This document shows, in pieces, positions 1 through 5,421 of a stretch of DNA of 32,032 nucleotides. A program made the position numbers and the translations under genes. Origin of the DNA: Kiritimatiellia bacterium (GTDB taxonomy: Bacteria; Verrucomicrobiota; Kiritimatiellia; UBA8416; JABMPJ01); the NCBI GenBank assembly GCA_016783675.1, contig JADHWE010000032.1:1-32032 (forward strand). The letters run 5' to 3'. The notes beneath the pieces are model-generated. The model was not told the DNA's origin and searched no databases. It saw only the letters and a list, made by a program, of their open reading frames with translations. Each line of letters opens with the position of its first letter. Position 1 is the first letter of the stretch.

Positions 1-19
1 CGTCCAGATCGATGACAAC

Positions 20-406
20 ATGCGTCTCTTGACTGACCTGGAGCACATTCGGGAGTACCTGAAGAAGCGACGTACTGTTCAGCATCTGTTCGGCATCCCG
101 CCAAGGGTCGACGAGTACTGTGAGCCGGACCTGGACGACCGACAGATCGGCGACCACTACGTGTTGCATGTAATCGGCGATGTCGAGCCCCAGCTGCATG
201 GCCCGTATGCCTCAGCTCCGGATCGGGATCGTGTCGCCATCGAACTGCGTAGGCAGAACGGCGACGAGGACGGTCTCTACCGGCTAGACATTATGGCCGG
301 CATGCATCCTCTGGTCTACCCGTTCAGCTCGTATGAACTACAACTGGAGGATCGTAATGATGCACGTGACATGGGAGATCGATCTGGATGCCGGATCGCC
401 GCGTGA
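20..406 (+). CDS. Hypothetical protein, possibly 5'-truncated by the window edge
   Basis: The product is 128 residues from the ATG at 20, but the frame is open to base 2, so the true start may lie outside the window. No signal peptide or membrane segment is visible. The middle (about residues 45-92) has the pattern 'YVLHVIGDVEPQLHGPY' followed by an Arg/Glu-rich helix and 'GLYRLDI'. I recall this pattern from small uncharacterised proteins of phages and genomic islands; no function can be assigned. The last 50 bases overlap the next gene in another frame, as expected for a compact element operon. It is the first of five closely packed plus-strand genes leading to the AAA+ ATPase. Confidence 0.6.
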   Translation: MRLLTDLEHIREYLKKRRTVQHLFGIPPRVDEYCEPDLDDRQIGDHYVLHVIGDVEPQLHGPYASAPDRDRVAIELRRQNGDEDGLYRLDIMAGMHPLVYPFSSYELQLEDRNDARDMGDRSGCRIAA

Positions 407-545
407 GGCCGCAGAGCGGGCGCTGGAAATCATGCAGCGCCCGGATTCAACCGCAACGGTCTTCACTGTGGATGACCGGGGCGAGCAACACACCATCGAT
501 CTGATGGAGGAAGGAGCGGCAGATGGCCAGACATGCCTTGATTAA
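357..545 (+). CDS. Small hypothetical protein of the 'WEIDLDAxSPREAAERAL' type
   Basis: This encodes about 62 residues. Tandem ATG codons lie at 357 and 360, preceded by CTGGAGG at 344-350, which favours them over the upstream in-frame ATG at 333. The product begins with a short beta strand (HVTWEIDLDA), then a helix (SPREAAERALEIMQ), then a second strand (TATVFTVDD), a small alpha/beta fold that I recall as a frequent unnamed protein of islands and phages. Function is unknown. It overlaps the preceding gene by 50 bases and the following gene by 23 bases, so the genes are probably translationally coupled. Confidence 0.6.
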   Translation: MMHVTWEIDLDAGSPREAAERALEIMQRPDSTATVFTVDDRGEQHTIDLMEEGAADGQTCLD

Positions 546-711
546 CAAACAGAACGTCCGGCGGTTCATTCTGGAGTACGCCGGTCGTAGCCGCTCACAC
601 AAGTACACCCAGGTGGGGGCAAGCGTGTACGACCAGATCGAACTGGCGATACGGGAACGGTGCCGGAAGATCGTCAACCAACAGCCGAGCGCAGGGAGGA
701 CAATCAAATGA
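523..711 (+). CDS. Small basic hypothetical protein
   Basis: This encodes 62 residues from the ATG at 523, with GGAGGAAGGA at 506-515 as a strong ribosome-binding site. The protein is rich in Arg and Lys and appears to be two helices: one around RRFILEYAGRSRSHKYTQV and one around YDQIELAIRERCRKIVNQQPS. The net positive charge and phage-like setting are compatible with nucleic-acid binding, but that is inference. Its stop overlaps the next start as ATGA at 708-711, a typical coupled arrangement. Confidence 0.6.
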   Translation: MARHALINKQNVRRFILEYAGRSRSHKYTQVGASVYDQIELAIRERCRKIVNQQPSAGRTIK

Positions 712-914
712 CGGACGCGCCGTTCATCGGCTACTTGAATGCCGTCGATGACTTGCTGGAGGGCCGGTATGGCATCACCAGTCGGGATGTCGATACGGCA
801 TCGATCGCGGGGTGTCAGGATGACGGGTGGACGCCCGAGGAGTGCGTTCAGTGGTTGGCAGAGAAATATGACTTGGAACGGATCGACGTCGGTCCATATG
901 GAGGAATCACATGA
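708..914 (+). CDS. Small acidic hypothetical protein
   Basis: This encodes 68 residues from the ATG at 708, chosen over the upstream in-frame ATG at 660 because GGGAGGA lies at 694-700 and because of the ATGA overlap with the preceding stop. The acidic protein has the pattern 'YLNAVDDLLEGRYGITSRDVD', then 'DDGWTPEECVQWLAEKYDL'. The second part resembles other short element proteins with a helical 'G.TPEECV.WLA.K..L' stretch. No enzymatic motif is present. Its stop overlaps the ATG of the AAA+ ATPase at 911-914, suggesting that the small protein and the ATPase are made together. Confidence 0.6.
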   Translation: MTDAPFIGYLNAVDDLLEGRYGITSRDVDTASIAGCQDDGWTPEECVQWLAEKYDLERIDVGPYGGIT

Positions 915-2407
915 GAGATAGAATAGTGAACCTGGTGCGTGCCGGATACGCCGGCATCAGCCTGATAACCTGCGAGGAGCAGCGGGCCGAGGCCGAGCTG
1001 AAGGCCGTGGCCGAAGCCCTGGATTACCGGCTGTTCGCCTGGTCGACCACCACAGGCCTGATCGATACGGCTGACGGACAGATCGTCCGGCAGGCGAATG
1101 ACCCTCTCGACGCCATTGATGCCGTCAGTGAGTTGCCCGAGAACAGCCTGGTGCTGTTGCGAGACTTCCACATGTTCATGGACGACGGCAACCCGGTCTT
1201 GGTTCGTGCCATCAAGGACGAGCTGGCTCGATGCAGAACGCAGGGCAAGGTCATGGTCATGCTGGGGTGTCGGCAGGTATTGCCGCCTGAGCTGGAACGG
1301 GAGCTGTGTGTGATTCATCTCACACTGCCGGACAAAACGCAGCTCGGTCAGGTGCTGGATGGGATCTGCGAGTCGGCCAAGATCGACAAGCCCGAGGGCG
1401 ACGAACGGGACCGTATCCTGGACGCCGCCACAGGAATGACGTGCACAGAGGCCGAAAACGGGTACGCCTTATCCGTAATCGAGTGCAAGCGAGTCGATCC
1501 GGCGGTCGTGGCACGAGAGAAGGCTCTGACAGTTAAGAAAAAGGGGTTGCTGGAAATAGTGGAGGTCAAGGAGACCCTTGACGATATCGGGGGGCTGGAC
1601 TGTCTCAAGAACTGGCTTGTCCAGCGACGGGAGGCTTTTGGCGAGCGTGCCCGGCAGTACCGGCTACCGTCTCCCAAGGGCGTCCTGCTGCTAGGCGTAC
1701 CGGGTACCGGCAAGTCGCTTACGGCGAAGGCTGCGGCCAACGTCCTGCAGCGTCCCCTAATCCGGTTGGATATGGGTGCGCTGATGGGCAGCTTGGTCGG
1801 AGAGAGCGAGGCAAACCTACGGGCTGCCATTCACGTTGCTGAAGCCATCGCGCCGTGTATCGTCTGGATCGATGAGCTGGACAAAGGCCTGGCCGGTAGC
1901 AAGAGCAGTGGCGGTACGGACGGTGGGACATCGGCACGTGTATTCGGGTCACTGATCTCGTGGATGCAGGAACGCACCGCCCAGGTATTCCTGATTGCCA
2001 CGGCGAATGATGTGACCCAGCTCCCGCCCGAGCTCCTGCGAAAGGGCAGGTGGGACGAAATCTTCTGGACCGACTTGCCGAATCAGGTAGAGCGGGATGC
2101 CATCTGGAAGATCAAGGTCGCGCAGTGTGGTAGAGATCCGAAGCAGTATGACGTAACGGCATTGGCCAGTGCGTCCGATAGCTATACGGGAGCGGAGATC
2201 GAGGGTGTGGTGGCCGACAGCCTGTACAGGGCGTTTGCCGAGGACCGAGAGCCGACAACGGACGACATGCAGCAGGCGCTGCGTGATACAGTGCCCTTGT
2301 CCAAGCTCTCGGACCAGGTAGATACGCTTCGCAAGTGGGCCAAGGGCCGTGCCAGACCGGCGACCTCGCCGGAACCTGAATCCAAGCACCGCCGGATTGT
2401 GGCATAA
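911..2407 (+). CDS. AAA+ ATPase, Ycf46-like
   Basis: This is a 498-residue AAA+ ATPase. The first 200 residues look like a degenerate RecA-like domain with no Walker A motif. A complete AAA module follows: 'LDDIGGLDCLKNWL' at about 220, Walker A GVPGTGKS at 262-269, Walker B with D321-E322 (IVWIDELDK), sensor 1 'LIATAND', and 'LLRKGRWDEIFW' with likely arginine fingers. The C-terminal helical part has the sensor-2-like 'SYTGAEIEGVV'. This layout of one dead and one active AAA domain matches the Ycf46 family of algal plastids, cyanobacteria and some phages and islands, whose role is poorly known. It is the last gene of the small-gene operon. The substrate is unknown; protein or complex remodelling is the generic expectation. 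The last 20 residues are basic and probably disordered. Confidence 0.85.
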   Translation: MRDRIVNLVRAGYAGISLITCEEQRAEAELKAVAEALDYRLFAWSTTTGLIDTADGQIVRQANDPLDAIDAVSELPENSLVLLRDFHMFMDDGNPVLVRAIKDELARCRTQGKVMVMLGCRQVLPPELERELCVIHLTLPDKTQLGQVLDGICESAKIDKPEGDERDRILDAATGMTCTEAENGYALSVIECKRVDPAVVAREKALTVKKKGLLEIVEVKETLDDIGGLDCLKNWLVQRREAFGERARQYRLPSPKGVLLLGVPGTGKSLTAKAAANVLQRPLIRLDMGALMGSLVGESEANLRAAIHVAEAIAPCIVWIDELDKGLAGSKSSGGTDGGTSARVFGSLISWMQERTAQVFLIATANDVTQLPPELLRKGRWDEIFWTDLPNQVERDAIWKIKVAQCGRDPKQYDVTALASASDSYTGAEIEGVVADSLYRAFAEDREPTTDDMQQALRDTVPLSKLSDQVDTLRKWAKGRARPATSPEPESKHRRIVA

Positions 2408-2418
2408 ACCTATCGGTC

Positions 2419-2455
2419 GGCGGGCATCCTTCGGGGTGTCCGCCGCCGTCGTTTT
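2419..2455. terminator. UUCG-loop hairpin between convergent genes
   Basis: An 11-bp stem (2419-2429 with 2434-2444, including G-U pairs in the RNA) is closed by a TTCG tetraloop, the very stable C(UUCG)G form. On the plus strand it is followed by GCCGTCGTTTT, a short T-run. It lies between the stop of the ATPase gene (2407) and the stop of the convergent gene (2454), as expected of an intrinsic terminator, possibly acting in both directions. Confidence 0.7.
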
Positions 2456-3359
2456 AGGCAGCCGGTTCTGCAAACGCGACCTGTGCGAGTCTACTTTCTA
2501 CGCGCCGTCGGTTAAGCTCTGCGGCGGTAGGCATACCCTTGTCCGGTACCGGCTCTTTCTTGATCCGCTCCTCGGCAAGCTTCCGCCTGATCGTCGCATT
2601 CATCTCTTCTTCATGGTCAACGTCCGGAAGGGGCGCAAGTTTCGGTGCCGTGAGCTCAAGTATCTTCCTGACAAGGCCCATTGCTTCGCTTTCGCTGCCT
2701 TCCTGGGTCTGTAATTCGTGTTGGAGCCGCTGGGCATCGAGCTGGATCTGCTTGATCTTGAGCAGGTCACGCGTGTCGACTTCACCTCGGAGCATTCTCC
2801 TGAACAACTCTTGACCAGCCATGGCCTGTGTCGCCCTCGCCGTCGCCTCGTTTCGCTGCTTGTCCTTGTCTCGTGTGGGCAGCAACCCCAGGACATCATG
2901 CAGTCCATCACGGCCGCACAGTAGCGCTGCGCGGTGCACGTCGGACCATGCCCCATCATTGGCCATGAACTTGGCAAACAGGACCTGTTTGGGTCTCAAC
3001 TGTCCATCGTCCATACGGACGTTGAAAAACGACATTTCGTACAAACGCACTGCCTCAGCATCCAGCCCACCAAGGTCAGCGGCGATTGCCGTGTAGTTCA
3101 GATCTGTCAGCAACATCGGCTGGAGTACACCGGCCATAGATGCGTCGGGCCAACTCTCTACCAACGCTAGACGGTTGCGGACCACTTTACCCATACGCCG
3201 GTCCTTTCGGATGTATCGGGTCCATAGCGCTATCACCGGATCACTATGATTTACTCTACGGCGATGCGCTGCTCGGGCTGAGGCAATCTGGTGTCGCCAA
3301 TCCAGATCATAGAAGATCGGATCATCGGTCGGCGTAACGATATGGGGCTCTTTAGTCAT
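2454..3359 (-). CDS. Hypothetical element protein with possible helix-turn-helix
   Basis: This encodes 301 residues, soluble, with no signal peptide. Around residues 85-115 'LNYTAIAADLGGLDAEAVRLYEMSFFNVR' reads like a helix-turn-helix that selects a site, followed by 'LYE..FFNVR', a phrase I associate with DNA-binding phage and island proteins. The C-terminal third (about 190-300) is strongly charged, rich in Arg, Gln and Glu, and probably coiled coil. The ATG at 3359 overlaps the TAA of the upstream gene by one base (TAATG), so the two are co-translated. A terminase-small-subunit-like or regulatory role is possible but not demonstrated. Confidence 0.6.
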   Translation of the reverse strand: MTKEPHIVTPTDDPIFYDLDWRHQIASARAAHRRRVNHSDPVIALWTRYIRKDRRMGKVVRNRLALVESWPDASMAGVLQPMLLTDLNYTAIAADLGGLDAEAVRLYEMSFFNVRMDDGQLRPKQVLFAKFMANDGAWSDVHRAALLCGRDGLHDVLGLLPTRDKDKQRNEATARATQAMAGQELFRRMLRGEVDTRDLLKIKQIQLDAQRLQHELQTQEGSESEAMGLVRKILELTAPKLAPLPDVDHEEEMNATIRRKLAEERIKKEPVPDKGMPTAAELNRRRVESRLAQVAFAEPAA

Positions 3360-4096
3360 TATTCAGAATCCAATAGTGCCATATCTTCCTTCACCTGGCG
3401 TTGGGCATCGCGGACCAGTTCGGAAGCACGGCGCATACGGAACAGACTTTTTACCGTCCGCTCGACGCTCGTTGACACGGTCATGCCATCGCGGGACAGT
3501 CCCCGATAGGGGCCATCAATCAGGCGGTGAACGAGCTCCCGGATAGCCATTCCTACCTCACCCATGTAGACCGCCGCGAAGAACAATTCCGCATCCAGAC
3601 CTTTCAACCTATTTCGTCGTATCGACTTCTGGCGGGGCGTAAGCATGCTGATAGAATACTGTTCATGCTTTGTTGGCCTACCTGGGCCGCCGCGTCGGCG
3701 GCGCATCTTCTGCCCGTGAAAGTAGAATCCACATTTCGGAGCCAGGAGCTTGGCTTCGCGGATTGCGGTAGCCACCTCGCCCCTCATATGCGTAATCCTT
3801 CTGTGGACATCGTCGATTGTCTGGTCACATCGGTCAAACATCCATGCCATCTGGAACTGCCCCTGAAGGATGCCGGCAATGTGGTCGTCCATGGGGCCGA
3901 GGTAGACCTTCCGTTGGTAAGGTTCACTGTCCCCGCACCGAGGTAGCCAGTATCTCAGCACGAAATAGGACTCACCTCTGCCGTTCTTTTCCTGACAAAT
4001 GCGTGGCATTGTCGGCAAGTCGTGTGCAATCTGCAATGCCCATAGGGCTGCGTCCGGCACCTGTCGTATATTCTCTTGTAGTTCTGCAGTTTCCAT
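3359..4096 (-). CDS. Hypothetical element protein
   Basis: This encodes 245 residues from the ATG at 4096, chosen because AGGAAGGAA lies just upstream; an in-frame ATG at 4132 has no such site. No known domain is recognised. A basic patch 'MRRRRGGPGRPTKH' at roughly residues 128-141 contains a GRP core like an AT-hook, so DNA binding is possible. The N-terminal half contains 'YFVLRYWLPRCGDSEPYQRKVYLGPMDD', which looks like a short beta-sheet segment. The remainder is helical and basic. It ends in a TAATG overlap with the next gene, so the two minus-strand genes form an operon and their products may act together. Confidence 0.6.
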   Translation of the reverse strand: METAELQENIRQVPDAALWALQIAHDLPTMPRICQEKNGRGESYFVLRYWLPRCGDSEPYQRKVYLGPMDDHIAGILQGQFQMAWMFDRCDQTIDDVHRRITHMRGEVATAIREAKLLAPKCGFYFHGQKMRRRRGGPGRPTKHEQYSISMLTPRQKSIRRNRLKGLDAELFFAAVYMGEVGMAIRELVHRLIDGPYRGLSRDGMTVSTSVERTVKSLFRMRRASELVRDAQRQVKEDMALLDSE

Positions 4097-4217
4097 CGCT
4101 TGTTCCTTCCTATCCAATAACGTGAGGGTCATACGCCTACCGGGCGCAACTCAACTGTGGTTTGCCGCGCCCATACCGGGCACGGCATTCGTGTTGCGTA
4201 AGTTCGGACGGGCAGTA

Positions 4218-4718
4218 CTACCCGCGGGCGTTGAGTAAAGAGGTGGTGATCTGTTCGCCCAATGCGCGCAACGTCGATGGTTTGGCACGGGACAACAGCC
4301 CGTCGTTCACCATGACATAAGCGTCTTTACTGATGCGTACTTCCACCCAGGTTTTTCGCCCATTCGTGTTCTGCTTTGGTTTCGGTAGGCTGCGGACCGA
4401 CGCGTTTTTCGCTCCGGTCTGAGTCACGATTCCCTGCAGTCTTTTGACGCCGGCATCTGCCAGCATCTTTCGTATTACGGGGAGGGGTCGCCACTTTGCC
4501 TGCAGCGCCTTGATGGCGAGTATCTGCCACATGTGACGGTCGCCATATAGTCCAGCCACCCCTCGTTTTTCGTGCGGTGGATCAACCAGTTGCTGGCTTC
4601 GGTAATAGCGAAACGCGCGCAAGTCCACATATTGAGCTGCACGGCAGCCATCCGGGATCTGGATCCCACTCGCGTCTATGCTCCGGTTTACCTGTGCCAG
4701 CAATTCATCCACCGTCAT
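4218..4718 (-). CDS. MerR-like helix-turn-helix regulator
   Basis: This encodes 166 residues. Residues 30-90 have the signature of a MerR-type winged helix: 'VDLRAFRYYRSQQLVDPP' (the R.Y...GL..P pattern), 'GLYGDRHMWQILAIKALQ' and 'PLPVIRKMLADAG'. The C-terminal 60 residues contain 'KTWVEVRISKDAYVMVNDGL', a probable beta hairpin that could be an effector or dimerisation part. It diverges from the XRE-like gene at 4772 across a 53-base region holding a palindrome, the layout of a phage-type genetic switch. MerR membership is supported by pattern only, and the effector is unknown. Confidence 0.65.
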   Translation of the reverse strand: MTVDELLAQVNRSIDASGIQIPDGCRAAQYVDLRAFRYYRSQQLVDPPHEKRGVAGLYGDRHMWQILAIKALQAKWRPLPVIRKMLADAGVKRLQGIVTQTGAKNASVRSLPKPKQNTNGRKTWVEVRISKDAYVMVNDGLLSRAKPSTLRALGEQITTSLLNARG

Positions 4719-4735
4719 AAAGCCAGTATTACTAA

Positions 4736-4752
4736 TGACAGCATTACTGTCA
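4736..4752. promoter_or_regulatory. Candidate operator palindrome between divergent regulators
   Basis: TGACAG-CATTA-CTGTCA is a perfect inverted repeat with 6-base arms and a 5-base spacer. It sits in the 53-base space between the divergent starts at 4718 and 4772. A near-direct repeat of ATTACT also occurs in the same stretch (4728-4733 and 4743-4748). Both the symmetry and the position suggest a binding site for one or both flanking regulators. Confidence 0.5.
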
Positions 4753-4771
4753 ATATAGAAAGGAGCGTTTC

Positions 4772-5014
4772 ATGAAGACAATCTTTAACCCGGTTTACGT
4801 GAAGTTGATCAATACATTGAAGCAGTGTCGACTGGAGCGCGGCTTCACCCAGGCTCATGTTGCCCATCGGCTGGGGCGGTCACGAACCTGGGTTGGCAAG
4901 GTCGAGCAATGCGAGCGTCGGCTTGATGTGATTGAGGTCAGAGATCTGTGTGGGCTGTACGGCATCGACTTCCATGAAGTCACGGCCGAGCTCGCCGAAA
5001 AGGAGGACCCATGA
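4772..5014 (+). CDS. XRE/Cro-type helix-turn-helix regulator
   Basis: This encodes 80 residues with a strong site AAAGGAG at 4760-4766 before the ATG at 4772. The protein is a single five-helix HTH domain: 'LKQCRLERGFTQAHVAHRLGRSRTWVGKVEQCERRLDVIEVRDLCGLYGID' has the full XRE pattern (R...G.TQ..LA..LG.S...V...E...R..D..E...). With no room for an effector domain it is likely a small repressor or antirepressor. It diverges from the MerR-like gene and is followed directly by an intrinsic terminator, so it is monocistronic. Confidence 0.85.
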   Translation: MKTIFNPVYVKLINTLKQCRLERGFTQAHVAHRLGRSRTWVGKVEQCERRLDVIEVRDLCGLYGIDFHEVTAELAEKEDP

Positions 5015-5028
5015 GGGTCCTTCTTTTT
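5003..5028 (+). terminator. Intrinsic terminator of the XRE-like gene
   Basis: AGGACCC (5004-5010) pairs with GGGTCCT (5015-5021) around an ATGA loop, extended by one G-U pair, and is followed by CTTTTT. The stem overlaps the last codons and the stop codon of the regulator gene, which ends in the loop at 5014. Confidence 0.8.
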
Positions 5029-5089
5029 ACCTATCAACGAGTTACGTCGGTTTGGGATGCGATGGCCTGCGATTCCCCATTTCCGCCCC

Positions 5090-5125
5090 CGTTTTGCAGT
5101 TTCTCGGCTTGCGTTTTACAGTTTC
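5090..5125 (+). repeat. Two 14-base direct repeats, 22-base period, near tRNA-Gly
   Basis: CGTTTTGCAGTTTC (5090-5103) and CGTTTTACAGTTTC (5112-5125) differ at one base and are offset by 22 bases, about two helical turns, so a protein would meet both on the same face. They lie between the XRE-like terminator and the tRNA. The rest of 5029-5243 shows no gene. Arm-type sites for an integrase or excisionase would fit this location, but this is inference. Confidence 0.5.
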
Positions 5126-5243
5126 AAGCGCGCTTTACCGATAGCGAGAAAACAGTGCAGAATCTTGACCCGACCGACTGAATTAGTGTAAGTGTTTATC
5201 GGCATGACGGTTACGGGACGCTGTCACGCAAGGATGGTGAGGA

Positions 5244-5318
5244 TGGAGCGGGAGAGGAGGATCGAACTCCCGACGTTCAGCTTGGGAAGCTGACATTCTG
5301 CCACTGAATTACTCCCGC
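5244..5318 (-). tRNA. tRNA-Gly (anticodon CCC)
   Basis: The reverse complement folds as a complete tRNA. The acceptor stem is GCGGGAG/CTCCCGC with discriminator U and an encoded CCA (5244-5246). The D arm is short, of the 'TTCAGTGGCAGAAT' type. The anticodon stem TCAGC/GCTGA holds the loop TTCCCAA, giving anticodon CCC. The T arm carries GTTCGATCC. The anticodon reads GGG glycine codons. Its 3' end faces the element on the left, making it the likely attachment site. A minus-strand promoter lies immediately upstream. Confidence 0.95.
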
Positions 5319-5338
5319 CCACGTAGCACAAGAGAGAC

Positions 5339-5366
5339 ATGATACGAGTCCGACCGTATAAGACAA
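5339..5366 (-). promoter_or_regulatory. Sigma-70-like promoter for tRNA-Gly
   Basis: On the minus strand TTGTCT (5366-5361) is followed after 16 bases by TATCAT (5344-5339). This is a fair -35 and a good -10, about 20 bases upstream of the mature tRNA 5' end at 5318. Confidence 0.55.
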
Positions 5367-5421
5367 GTCCAGAGTTGGGTTACTTGATTGTGCGTGAGCG
5401 AGACGTCCTGGAGGGGTCCTG

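Larger units (their letters stand above)
1..5243. mobile_element. Segment of a prophage or other integrated element ending at tRNA-Gly
   Basis: This stretch looks like the right-hand part of an integrated element. It contains short uncharacterised genes with overlapping stops and starts, an AAA+ ATPase, two unknown minus-strand genes and a divergent pair of helix-turn-helix regulators. Its composition looks less GC-rich than the DNA to its right (by eye, not computed). The right boundary is inferred: the tRNA-Gly at 5244-5318 is on the minus strand, so its 3' end faces this segment, which is where tRNA-targeting integrases recombine. No integrase, terminase or capsid gene is recognised here and the left end lies outside the window, so the class of element (phage, ICE or genomic island) cannot be decided. 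Confidence 0.55.

Noticed and set aside
5029-5243. CRISPR-like repeats beside the tRNA
   Set aside because: Only two copies of a short repeat with one mismatch are present, and no regular spacer series exists.
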